Below, piece by piece: positions 42,401-50,437 of a DNA stretch of 64,000 nucleotides (position 1 is its first letter; each line of letters begins with the position of its first letter). The translations under genes were made by a program, and so were the position numbers. The stretch lies in NCBI GenBank assembly GCA_963976795.1, contig CAXBLT010000006.1, forward strand, positions 1-64,000. The letters are read 5' to 3'. The notes under the pieces were generated by a model that saw nothing but the letters and a program-made list of their open reading frames with translations, was not told the DNA's origin and did no database searches. Source of the DNA: UBA7359 sp963976795. Lineage in GTDB: Bacteria; Pseudomonadota; Gammaproteobacteria; Eutrophobiales; Eutrophobiaceae.

Positions 42401-44030
42401 CGAAGAAGCCGCTAAATGGTATACGTTAGCAAGTGAACAAGGACATGTCGCAGCGACTAACAACCTTAATAATCTACGGAAACTCGACGCATTAAACCGT
42501 GAGAAGAAGCTAGAACAACAAGAACATGACTATGAAGATAATGCCATTGAGTCGATAACAACCGTAAAAAGTTACGCTGCGGGTGATGCACCTTCTACTG
42601 AATCACTACAGCCATATCCAAACACCGAACCATCAGAAGTAATTGCCCATATTGAAACGTCGGCTAATCTTGAAGCTGACATCGAAGAATCAGCGGCAGC
42701 GGATATCGAAGAGCCAACTGAAATAGTCAACGTGGAGACGAACCCAGAACCCGAACCTGTTTCTGAAAACTCTGCATTTTTTGAGAGTCTATTTGGCAAG
42801 AGTGAACCTGAGTCAACAGTATTAAAAGAGGCGGAGAATATTAACCTTGATGTGAAACCTGTTGAAGAAACAGTAACGGAAACTGCTGTCTCGCAAATAG
42901 ATAACGACATAGATGAAACAACCGCTGCTGTAACTGAAGAAGCACAAATAACAGAGACGCCTGAAGAATCTGAGGGACTATTGGGTTTCTTTGGAAAGAT
43001 GTTCTCTTCAGATGAAGAAAAAGAAATTGTTGATGAGGCTACAGACGAAATTGAAATAGCTCAAGATTTAGTTGCCGTTGAACCTGTGCTTGATGAAGTT
43101 ATAGTCGAAGATGGTGAAGCAAACATCATTGAAAACACTACAGAAGAAGAAATTGTCGTTGAACTCGATCCAAAAACGGAACTAGAAAAATTACGCCCAT
43201 TAGCAACTCAAGGGGATCATAATGCGCAATATAAGTTGGGCTCACTTTATTATTCTGGCGAAGGAGTAAAACAAGATTTTTCTCAATCTGCTCTATGGTA
43301 TAGACGTGCAGCTCAACAAGGCAATGTCGATGCTCAATATAGTCTGGGGAATATGTATCTAATGGGTGAAGGTATTGAGCAAGATGACAATCAGGCAGCC
43401 CATTGGTATTCCTTGGCAGCCGATCAAGGCCACACGTCAGCAAGTCATAATCTTGCAAATTTACAAAAAGCACTCCGACCAACTGAACCATTGGAGATTG
43501 AGTCAAACACGGTTGATGATGAAGCTATAGCAAACATCGAAATCAATAAAGACGATGCTTCTGATGAATTAATTATAGATGAAACAGGTAAGGCTGATTA
43601 TGAAGAGGGCCTAGCCTATGCATTTGGTGATGGCGTACCACAGAATGATCGCAATGCATTCAATTTGTTCTTTTCTGCGGCTGTAAAAGGCTATGCATTG
43701 GCACAATATAAAGTAGGCGTTGCTTATGCTTATGGTGAAGGTGTACGTCAGGATAATAGACAAGCTGCCGAATGGTACCAAAAAGCAGCCGAACAAGGTT
43801 ATACCATTGCCCAAAGAAACTTGGCAATGATGTACCTTGATGGCACTGGTATTCAACAAGACAAAGTACAAGCACTGGCGTGGTATAAAGTTGTCGCTAG
43901 TCAGGGAAATGTAATGGATATACGTCGCCGAGACATGCTGGAAAAAGAACTCTCCGAAAATGAATTAGCCCGGTCTCAAGAACTATCAAATCAAATATCT
44001 GACCGGCTAAGTAATAATACCTCCCTATAA
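39498..44030 (+). CDS. Giant secreted Sel1-repeat protein with acidic linkers
   Basis: 1510 residues: a signal peptide (to about VNA|DLY), then Sel1 blocks at about 25-240, 615-735, 885-1010, 1225-1330 and 1360-1480. They are joined by Glu-rich, unordered linkers. The middle blocks are close duplicates (both contain AEAGDSEAQSHLGSLYYVG and DAQYS.GNMYLLGE). Linkers repeat a Phe-rich motif (GGFFSAVGKFFSGEEKQAE near 556, GGFFSAIGSFFSGNEKQAE near 821, weaker ones near 419, 1091 and 1160) and AAEDPTLL phrases. Probably a periplasmic scaffold for several partners. Confidence 0.88.
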   Translation: MPRILPVALLSLLCINAVNADLYSASNALSRGDYETAVAEFTKLAEKGDDKAQANLGYMYYAGEGVPQDYEQAVYWYRKAGVQGNKDAQYNLAVSYAFGEGVAQDLTESAIWYRRAGEQGHVVSQYSLGISYAYGEGVPQDQAEAARWFTKAANQGYARAQVQLGSMHHTGEGVAQDYSEAVRWYRMAADRGDATAQYNLGTMYRSGKGVEQNYAQAKRWFRQSADQGYAAAQNELASLERSAGANVATRTVQTKPEIYPTESIEPIVKEKLPETPTLEPIADAKPVKEEELPAAESVTPTLETKQINEAVSSDKQVKKPLFSVDKKDLLTLDSSQLDIAEPIIAPEATVASDPDLEEEVATEVETLAEEEVTEIVSVEEVSVDVVEAEADKPIVSVMHSAMGLPQPEPTQEIEEGEPSENLFTAIGNLFSNDDGTKVEEIEPSSETIEPIASIAEDEPATELIEPASVTEKYVAAEDPTLLVEQAVNTEELAEAETAVDEYIAAEDSTLLIEQAADTEELAETETAADKYIAAEDPTLLTEPVDSKQDEENAKPSGGFFSAVGKFFSGEEKQAEPEVIEAESQIEEDVLIAKLDAPTSVVEEIELAQDVEEDLSQYSVDAGRRALSYNDYKEAEKQFRPLAEAGDSEAQSHLGSLYYVGNGVEQNFISAFLWYKKAADQGHMDAQYSIGNMYLLGEGIEQNNEEAARWYSLASDQGHSAATSNLNNLQKLEAITRQGNLERYVEIDAIEEASKGEQVIEEVAVESIAAESNVTESSIEQSDQAGITDALPIKEEYTTESDPTLLTESDTLNKVEEESESSGGFFSAIGSFFSGNEKQAEKKVTEEETQSEEEIIVAKIEQPVPALEEIKLTQNAEDDLSQYSIDAGRQALINGDFDSAAKQFKPLAEAGDSEAQSHLGSLYYVGKGVEQNIDNSFKWYKKAADQGNIDAQYSLGNMYLLGESVEQNNEEAAKWYTLASEQGHVAATNNLNNLRKLDALNREKKLEQQEHDYEDNAIESITTVKSYAAGDAPSTESLQPYPNTEPSEVIAHIETSANLEADIEESAAADIEEPTEIVNVETNPEPEPVSENSAFFESLFGKSEPESTVLKEAENINLDVKPVEETVTETAVSQIDNDIDETTAAVTEEAQITETPEESEGLLGFFGKMFSSDEEKEIVDEATDEIEIAQDLVAVEPVLDEVIVEDGEANIIENTTEEEIVVELDPKTELEKLRPLATQGDHNAQYKLGSLYYSGEGVKQDFSQSALWYRRAAQQGNVDAQYSLGNMYLMGEGIEQDDNQAAHWYSLAADQGHTSASHNLANLQKALRPTEPLEIESNTVDDEAIANIEINKDDASDELIIDETGKADYEEGLAYAFGDGVPQNDRNAFNLFFSAAVKGYALAQYKVGVAYAYGEGVRQDNRQAAEWYQKAAEQGYTIAQRNLAMMYLDGTGIQQDKVQALAWYKVVASQGNVMDIRRRDMLEKELSENELARSQELSNQISDRLSNNTSL

Positions 44031-44112
44031 TTTTACAACTCTCGTTTTATTTAGTTTCATCGTTACTTTTTTCTGGCATTATTGAACATTATATCGTTCA
44101 TCTATTGTTTCT

Positions 44113-44913
44113 ATGATTGACCAAAACATTAAAAATGTTATTGAAGTTAAAGGCTTGGACACATGGTACGGGTCCAAGCAAATCCTTTCTAATATCTCAC
44201 TACATGTTGAACGCAAGGAAATCATGGTCATTATGGGACATAGTGGCTCTGGTAAAAGCACCCTCTTACGACACATGATCGGGCTGAATAACCCTGCATC
44301 AGGCTCCATAAAATTATTAGGCAAGGAAGTAACAGATTTAAACCGTAATGGCCTATACGAATTACGAAAACATATTGGTGTTGCCTTTCAAAATGGAGCT
44401 TTGTTTAGCTCAATGACATTACAGGAAAATGTCGAGCTGCCTTTACATGAACATACTAAGCTCGATCACAACACAATCCGTATAATGTCACGACTTAAAC
44501 TTGAGTTAATGAACTTGAGTGATAGTGAGGATTTAATGCCTGCAGAACTATCCGGAGGCATGTTGAAACGTGCTGGCTTGGCCAGAGCAGTCATAATGGA
44601 CCCGGAAATACTCTTTTTTGATGAGCCTTCCGCTGGCCTCGACCCGGTAACCTCTGCTGAGCTAGATGAATTAATATTGCAATTACGTGATGCACTCAAT
44701 ATGACTGTCATCGTGGTGACACATGAATTAGAAAGTGCATTCAAGATAGCCGATAGAATTACTGTCATAGATAATGGCCAACAAATCATTACTGGCGACA
44801 AAGAAACCATCAAAAGGTCCAAAGATCCCAGGATCATCAGTATGCTCGAACGCAGGGCCATGCATGATAATATTAATGCGGATGATTACCTGAATAAATT
44901 GACCAGAAATTGA
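44113..44913 (+). CDS. mlaF: ABC transporter ATPase, MlaF-like
   Basis: 266 residues with Walker A GHSGSGKS, the signature LSGGMLKRAGLARA, Walker B ILFFDEPSAGLDP and the MlaF-like GVAFQNGALFSSMT. It powers phospholipid movement between membranes together with MlaE and MlaD, encoded next. The spacing to mlaE is 6 bp. No mlaB (STAS) gene accompanies it. There is no clear ribosome site before ATG 44113. Confidence 0.92.
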   Translation: MIDQNIKNVIEVKGLDTWYGSKQILSNISLHVERKEIMVIMGHSGSGKSTLLRHMIGLNNPASGSIKLLGKEVTDLNRNGLYELRKHIGVAFQNGALFSSMTLQENVELPLHEHTKLDHNTIRIMSRLKLELMNLSDSEDLMPAELSGGMLKRAGLARAVIMDPEILFFDEPSAGLDPVTSAELDELILQLRDALNMTVIVVTHELESAFKIADRITVIDNGQQIITGDKETIKRSKDPRIISMLERRAMHDNINADDYLNKLTRN

Positions 44914-44919
44914 TTATCT

Positions 44920-45708
44920 ATGAGCACAAATAGACCACAAACAGTTTCATCGATTGAATCTGCCTTGATACGACTTGGTATTGCTGGAATATTTTTGTTT
45001 GAAGCAACGCTGACAATAGTGTTGCCTCCCTATTCTCTGAAATCATTAATAAAACAAATCGCTTTTATAGGTGCTAGATCATTATTAGTTATTGTTGTTG
45101 CAGGGTTATTTGTCGGCATGGTTATCGCTCTTCAATTTTATGACACATTAGTACGTTTTGGCTCGGTGAGTTTACTTGGTTCAGCGGTAGGCTTGAGTTT
45201 AATTCGCGAACTCGGTCCGGTACTGACGGCATTGATGGTTATCGGAAGATCGGGGTCTGCAATGTGTGCTGAAATAGGAATCATGCGCGTTGATAACCAG
45301 ATAGATGCACTGGAATGTATGGCGATAGATCCTTATCGGTATCTTTTTGCACCTCGAATTCTCGCTGGTATTATTTGTGTTCCCATATTAACGGCAATAT
45401 TTATTTTGGTAGGCATTTTTGGTGGCTACTTTGTCGGCGTTGTCTTATTTGATGTCAGCCCAGGCTCTTATTTTCAAGGCATGTCAGATACAGTACTAAA
45501 CCGTGACCTCTTTATGGGGTTTTCTAAATCACTAGTATTTGGGTTACTTATTGTATGGATAGCCTGTGATAAGGGTTTTAATCTACACCTTGATAAATAC
45601 GGCGCCTATGGTTCGGAAGGTGTTAGTCGTATAACAACTGAAGCTGTCGTACTATCGTCTATGGCTGTCCTTTTTAGTGATTATTTACTCAGTGCCTTGA
45701 TACTGTAA
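44920..45708 (+). CDS. mlaE: ABC transporter permease, MlaE-like
   Basis: 262 residues with six hydrophobic segments and the MlaE signature FYDTLVRFGSVSLLGSAVGLSLIRELGPVLTALMVIGRSGSAMCAEIG and DALECMAIDPYRYL. It forms the inner-membrane part of the Mla complex and is translated with mlaF upstream and mlaD 9 bp downstream. Confidence 0.93.
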   Translation: MSTNRPQTVSSIESALIRLGIAGIFLFEATLTIVLPPYSLKSLIKQIAFIGARSLLVIVVAGLFVGMVIALQFYDTLVRFGSVSLLGSAVGLSLIRELGPVLTALMVIGRSGSAMCAEIGIMRVDNQIDALECMAIDPYRYLFAPRILAGIICVPILTAIFILVGIFGGYFVGVVLFDVSPGSYFQGMSDTVLNRDLFMGFSKSLVFGLLIVWIACDKGFNLHLDKYGAYGSEGVSRITTEAVVLSSMAVLFSDYLLSALIL

Positions 45709-45717
45709 ACTGCGCTT

Positions 45718-46170
45718 ATGAATAAGAAACAACATACGGAATTACTTGTAGGCATTTTTTTGCTTGCTGGAATTATTGCTATATCCTTCCTTGCCTTACG
45801 TATGGGAGACATCGGCCTGTTTGATAACGATGAGTATATTATTAAAGCTCGTTTTACTTCGGCCTCGGGTTTAAAAGCAGGTGCATACGTAGAAGTTGCC
45901 GGCGTCACGGTAGGTAAAGTTAAACAAGTTGTTTTTAATCCTGAGACCTATCTAGCCGACGTCGATATCAGTTTACAACGTAATGTGAATGTACCGGAAG
46001 ATTCAATCGCATCAATACGCACCTCAGGGATTATAGGTGATAAATTCATCAAGATCTCAGCTGGTGGCAGCGACATCCATCTTGAAGCTGGAATGGAGAT
46101 ACTCGAAACAGAACCTTCAATAAACCTGGAAGAGTTAATCAGCAAATATATTTTCGAATCTGATAATTAA
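45718..46170 (+). CDS. mlaD: MCE-domain protein, MlaD-like
   Basis: 150 residues, slightly short for MlaD. An N-terminal membrane anchor (ELLVGIFLLAGIIAISFLAL) is followed by an MCE domain (RFTSASGLKAGAYVEVAGVTVGKV, then ASIRTSGIIGDKFIKISAG). MlaD hexamers make the lipid-conducting ring between MlaE and periplasmic MlaC. The C-terminal helix is short. Confidence 0.92.
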   Translation: MNKKQHTELLVGIFLLAGIIAISFLALRMGDIGLFDNDEYIIKARFTSASGLKAGAYVEVAGVTVGKVKQVVFNPETYLADVDISLQRNVNVPEDSIASIRTSGIIGDKFIKISAGGSDIHLEAGMEILETEPSINLEELISKYIFESDN

Positions 46171-46173
46171 TAT

Positions 46174-46806
46174 TTAGCTATCTTCATTAATCTTCATAGT
46201 AGATGGCTCTGCTTTTTGAGAGGCCTTATACTTATTTATTCTGGTTTGTATATCAGTTAATAATCCATCCATTCCATCGTTCTTTACGATAGCAGCAAAG
46301 GTACTTCGGTAATTACTAACCAGGCTGACACCTTCAATGACTACATCATAGGCAAACCAGTTACCATCATTATTCTTAAGCTTATAATTTACTGGTATTT
46401 CTGAGTTATCCGTGATGATTAGGGTTTCTACAACAGCACGTTTACCGCGAATTGTTTCTCCAACATAATCTACTTTCTGATTCGTATAGGCTTCAATTTT
46501 TGTCCTATAGGTATCCTCAAGATATTGAGAAAAGAAAACCACAAATTGCTGGCGTTCTTCTGGGGTCGCTTTCTTCCAGTTTGTCGCTAAAACGCTTTGT
46601 GACATACTCCGAAAATCAAAGCTGTCATTGATAACCAGACCAATTCTTGACCACCTTTCTTCTTTACCAAGAGATTTATCTTTTAAAACTGTAATAACCT
46701 TTTCGACAGAGTCTTTTACGCGATCGGTAGGAGTAGAAAATTGTTCTGCAGTGACTACTACTGAAAATAGGCTGAGGAGAAAATAAAGTGCGTATTTTTT
46801 TATCAT
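46174..46806 (-). CDS. mlaC: MlaC-like periplasmic phospholipid-binding protein
   Basis: 210 residues with a signal peptide (to about VVTA|EQF) and the MlaC/Ttg2D fold: FDFRSMSQSVLATNWKKATPEERQQFVVFFSQYLEDTYRTKIEAY and NDGNWFAYDVVIEGVSLVSNYRSTF. It ferries phospholipids between the outer-membrane MlaA site and MlaFED. Unusually it runs opposite to mlaFED, only 3 bp from the mlaD stop, so it must have its own promoter. Confidence 0.92.
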   Translation of the reverse strand: MIKKYALYFLLSLFSVVVTAEQFSTPTDRVKDSVEKVITVLKDKSLGKEERWSRIGLVINDSFDFRSMSQSVLATNWKKATPEERQQFVVFFSQYLEDTYRTKIEAYTNQKVDYVGETIRGKRAVVETLIITDNSEIPVNYKLKNNDGNWFAYDVVIEGVSLVSNYRSTFAAIVKNDGMDGLLTDIQTRINKYKASQKAEPSTMKINEDS

Positions 46807-47116
46807 TTTTTAATTATTACCGCATTCCTTGTTGATATTCGTATCGTACCTTTTTAACTGATTAGGATCCAAAAATAATGTCATCATCCTACGACACAAT
46901 ATTATGTGTATTTACTGTTTCTGTACCACTATATCAGCTTTTTCCACCTTCCAATGGCATTCATAATCAATGCTATCTTATTGATTTTATTTATATTTGT
47001 GTTTATATAGTGTGACGTAATTCTCAGAACCTTATAAAGATATCTCTTATGATCTGTTTTCGGTATCTGAGTTGCACTATAAAAATAATTACAAAATAAT
47101 TTAGGGATCTTCGATT
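46807..47116. other. Intergenic region, nothing recognisable
   Basis: 310 bp of AT-rich sequence between the divergent mlaC and a small hypothetical gene. It must carry both promoters, but I see no clear consensus pair, repeat or RNA gene. Confidence 0.5.
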
Positions 47117-47404
47117 ATGAATGTATATCAATGCTGGTATCTTGGCCTAAATGGCTATTGTTGTCGTAACCATAATTCAAAATGGATATTCGTCCCTGCA
47201 TTGGGGCAGAGTGATAGACGCATCCATAAGCACCTTTCATTGAACGATCTGGTATTTGATAACCCATTTGCAAAACAGTATGAATTGAAAATTGAAGGAC
47301 AGCTTCAAAAGGTTCAATCTAGCCCGTTTCATTTTCTTAAGTCGCTTATTCTCATTGGGAAAAAGCCAAGCACCGTCGGCGGAATGTTATTCGCACCTAT
47401 TTAG
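47117..47404 (+). CDS. Hypothetical small protein
   Basis: 95 residues, no signal peptide or membrane helix, several cysteines and aromatics at the N-terminus (YQCWYLGLNGYCCRNH). No family recognised. AGGGA nine to ten bases before the ATG supports translation. It stands alone between mlaC and the TVP38 gene. Confidence 0.5.
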   Translation: MNVYQCWYLGLNGYCCRNHNSKWIFVPALGQSDRRIHKHLSLNDLVFDNPFAKQYELKIEGQLQKVQSSPFHFLKSLILIGKKPSTVGGMLFAPI

Positions 47405-47512
47405 CGCACTAAAGACTGTTGAGGTTTAACTCTGCAATCTTTAAATTCATTCTTAATTTTGAATTATTCACGTAGACTGAACTAACTCAAATCATCTCCT
47501 CTAAGTCTTGAT

Positions 47513-48235
47513 ATGGATAAGAAAAAATTAGCGCTGGCCGTACTCTTCCTTGCTGCTATTACTTTATTCTTTATATTTGATCTTGGTCAGTACCTCAACC
47601 TGACATATATAAAATCACAACAACAAGTAATTAATGATTATTATGCACTGAGTCCTGTAAAGACTGGATTGATCTTCTTTATAAGTTACATACTCATCAC
47701 TGGCGTTTCGCTGCCAGGCGCAGGCATTATGACATTGGCTGGAGGCGCAATCTTTGGTGTTGTTTGGGGAACAATACTCGTGTCCTTTGGTTCAGTCTTC
47801 GGCGCAACTGTCGCATTCTTGATCGCTCGCTACCTATTCCATGATTATGTACAAAAACATTTTGGGAAATATCTAACACGGATAAATCGTGGCGTTGAGA
47901 AAGAAGGTGATTTATATCTTTTCACTATCAGGATAGTTCCAATCTTTCCTTTCTTTATTGTTAATACATTAATGGCACTGACACCTATTAAGACGCTCAA
48001 TTTTGCACTTGTAAGCCAGATAGGTATGTTATTACCGACAATTATCTTTGTGAATGCAGGGACGCAATTGGCACGTATTGAATCACCCGGAGATGTTTTA
48101 TCTTTAGAGTTACTATTTTCATTTGTACTGTTAGGTATCTTCCCTTTTGCCGCCAAGAAAATTCTGTTTTATATCAGACAAAAGCAACATAAGAGTTTAG
48201 ATATTGTGGAAGCAGAACCAGAGAATGATGGCTGA
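47513..48235 (+). CDS. TVP38/TMEM64 family membrane protein
   Basis: 240 residues with the SNARE-associated/DedA-like (TVP38) domain: LPGAGIMTLAGGAIFGVVWGTILVSFGSVFGATVAFLIARY, RFRI-like VRIVPIFPFFIVN and about six membrane segments. Family members are thought to scramble or move lipids or ions. The stop overlaps the following flavoprotein gene, a pairing found in many bacteria. Confidence 0.88.
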   Translation: MDKKKLALAVLFLAAITLFFIFDLGQYLNLTYIKSQQQVINDYYALSPVKTGLIFFISYILITGVSLPGAGIMTLAGGAIFGVVWGTILVSFGSVFGATVAFLIARYLFHDYVQKHFGKYLTRINRGVEKEGDLYLFTIRIVPIFPFFIVNTLMALTPIKTLNFALVSQIGMLLPTIIFVNAGTQLARIESPGDVLSLELLFSFVLLGIFPFAAKKILFYIRQKQHKSLDIVEAEPENDG

Positions 48236-49679
48236 TAAACCCAAACAATTTGATCGTAATTTGATCGTAATTGGGGGTGGGTCAGCTGGACTAGTTGCCG
48301 CCTTAATTGCTGCCGCTGTTAATGCAAAAGTCACATTGATAGAAAAGCACAAGATGGGAGGGGACTGTTTAAATACAGGTTGTGTCCCTTCCAAGGCATT
48401 AATTAAATCTGCCAAGGTGGCATCATTAATTAAACGTTCCCGTGAATTTGGTATTAATGTGGTGGATTCGAGTATCGACTTTTCTGCTGTAATGGAACGT
48501 GTCCAATCAGTTATTTCTAAAATAGAACCTCATGATTCCGTAACACGTTTTGAAGGTCTGGGCGTAGAATGTATTGAGGGGGAAGCTAGAATAACATCAC
48601 CCTGGTCGGTGGAGATAAACGGCAAAATACTAAGCACTCGTAGCATTATCATTGCTACAGGCGCCCGACCATTTGTACCCTCAATTAAAGGTCTCGAACA
48701 ACTTGATTACCTAACTTCTGATAATCTTTGGGATATTCGTGAATTACCCAAACGTCTGATCGTACTAGGTGGCGGACCTATCGGATGCGAGTTGGCACAG
48801 GCCTTTACACGCTTAGGTAGTCAAGTTACGCAAGTTGAAATGCTACCGCGGATTATGATGCGAGAAGACGACGAAATTGCCAGGATAATAAACAAACGAT
48901 TTCAAGATGAAGGCATCGATGTTCGAACTAATTATACCGCACAAGAAGTGGTCATAAAAAATAATCAGAAATTCCTTATATGCGAACACAACAATAATGC
49001 TGTCGAGATAGCATTTGATGAAATCCTTGTTGCAGTCGGTCGTGCTGCAAATACAAGTGGTTTTGGATTAGAAGAGCTTGGTGTTGAATTGAATTCAAAC
49101 AAAACAATCCGTGTTAATGAGAAGTTACAAACTTCTATACCAAATATATATGCCTGCGGTGATGTTGCCGGTCCCTACCAATTTACTCATACCGCTTCAC
49201 ACCAAGCCTGGTATGCCACAGTCAATGCACTTTTTGGAAAATTTAAGTCTTTCAAAGTTGATTATTCCGTCATCCCCTGGGCAACTTTTACAGATCCTGA
49301 AGTCGCACGTGTTGGTTTGAATGAACAAGAAGCAAAAGAGAAAGGGATATCATATGACGCAACATCCTATGATATTGATGATCTAGATCGCGCCATCACA
49401 GAAGGCGAAGATCATGGTGTTGTTAAAGTTCTTACTGTACCAGGTAAAGATAAAATATTAGGAGTAACTATCATTGGCGATCATGCCGGTGAATTGATCA
49501 CTGAATATATTAGTGCCATGAAGCATGGCTTCGGGATGAACAAGATATTGGGTACGATTCATATCTACCCAACGCTCTCAGAAGCGAATAAATTTGCAGC
49601 AGGTGCGTGGAAAAAAGCCCATGCACCAAAAACCCTATTAAAACTGGTTGAAAAATATCACCGTTGGATGCGCAACTAG
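48225..49679 (+). CDS. Mercuric-reductase-like FAD/NAD(P) disulfide oxidoreductase
   Basis: About 484 residues of class I pyridine nucleotide-disulfide oxidoreductase. FAD-binding GGGSAGL (17-23), redox pair Cys48/Cys53 in GGDCLNTGCVPSK, NAD-binding GGGPIGCELA, and the dimerisation domain with HIYPTLSEANK. It lacks an N-terminal heavy-metal domain and a C-terminal CC pair, so it is probably not a true mercuric reductase. The ATG at 48225 overlaps the TVP38 stop; a TTG further up is less likely. Role with TVP38 unknown. Confidence 0.88.
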   Translation: MMADKPKQFDRNLIVIGGGSAGLVAALIAAAVNAKVTLIEKHKMGGDCLNTGCVPSKALIKSAKVASLIKRSREFGINVVDSSIDFSAVMERVQSVISKIEPHDSVTRFEGLGVECIEGEARITSPWSVEINGKILSTRSIIIATGARPFVPSIKGLEQLDYLTSDNLWDIRELPKRLIVLGGGPIGCELAQAFTRLGSQVTQVEMLPRIMMREDDEIARIINKRFQDEGIDVRTNYTAQEVVIKNNQKFLICEHNNNAVEIAFDEILVAVGRAANTSGFGLEELGVELNSNKTIRVNEKLQTSIPNIYACGDVAGPYQFTHTASHQAWYATVNALFGKFKSFKVDYSVIPWATFTDPEVARVGLNEQEAKEKGISYDATSYDIDDLDRAITEGEDHGVVKVLTVPGKDKILGVTIIGDHAGELITEYISAMKHGFGMNKILGTIHIYPTLSEANKFAAGAWKKAHAPKTLLKLVEKYHRWMRN

Positions 49680-49682
49680 ACC

Positions 49683-50348
49683 CTAAATAACAAAGTCGCG
49701 AATTACATCTACTTTTGACCTACCCGTTCCAGCTTCCATCTCATCCGGGATATCTTTCCCAATAATAACCGCCTCACGCTTAGCAATCTGCTCAAACCAG
49801 CGCGTTAAATGCGGCAAGTCCTCTATAGATAGACCAGACCATTTATGACCGCTAATCCAGGGCCACGTAGCCATATCAGCAATGGAATAATCACCTGCAA
49901 GATATTCATTGTCTGAGAGTCGTTTATTTAATACTTCGTACAAGCGCATGCATTCTTTGTGATAGCGATCAATCGCATAAGGTATCTTCTCAGGCGCATA
50001 TCGATGAAATACATTTGCCTGCCCCTGCATAGGCCCTACTGCGCCCATTTGGAACATAAGCCACTGCATGACCAGAGATCGCCCTTTTATATCCTGTGGC
50101 ATGAATTGTCCCGTTTTTTCAGCGAGATAGACTAATATTGCCCCGGATTCAAACACAACAAAATCCTCACAATCACGATCGACTATTGTTGGAATCCGGC
50201 CATTTGGATTTAATTTAAGATACCAGTCTTCTTTTTGTTCTTTGGCGCCCAAATCAATACGATGTGTTGTATATTCCAGCGCCATTTCTTCCAACGCAAT
50301 GGTTACTTTATGGCCATTTGGCGTAGCAGCAGTAAAGAGTTCTATCAT
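49683..50348 (-). CDS. Glutathione S-transferase/disulfide-bond oxidoreductase, YfcG-like
   Basis: 221 residues: thioredoxin-like half with TAATPNGHKVTIALEEM and NPNGRIPTIVD...VFESGAILVYLAEKTG, then a helical half (QWLMFQMGAVGPMQGQANVF). This is the YfcG/YghU group, which reduces disulfides using glutathione without an active-site Cys. It is divergent from gor, 89 bp away, so a shared regulatory region is possible. Confidence 0.88.
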   Translation of the reverse strand: MIELFTAATPNGHKVTIALEEMALEYTTHRIDLGAKEQKEDWYLKLNPNGRIPTIVDRDCEDFVVFESGAILVYLAEKTGQFMPQDIKGRSLVMQWLMFQMGAVGPMQGQANVFHRYAPEKIPYAIDRYHKECMRLYEVLNKRLSDNEYLAGDYSIADMATWPWISGHKWSGLSIEDLPHLTRWFEQIAKREAVIIGKDIPDEMEAGTGRSKVDVIRDFVI

Positions 50349-50437
50349 ATTTTACTATTATCCTGATTAAAATAATCAACTACAGAATTTTTTTTAATTA
50401 CGTTAGTCTTCCTCAAAAATCATAGGAATACAATGTT

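Noticed and set aside
48225..49679. True mercuric reductase of a mer operon
   Set aside because: No heavy-metal-associated domain, no C-terminal cysteine pair and no merR/merT nearby; the TVP38 pairing is a different context.
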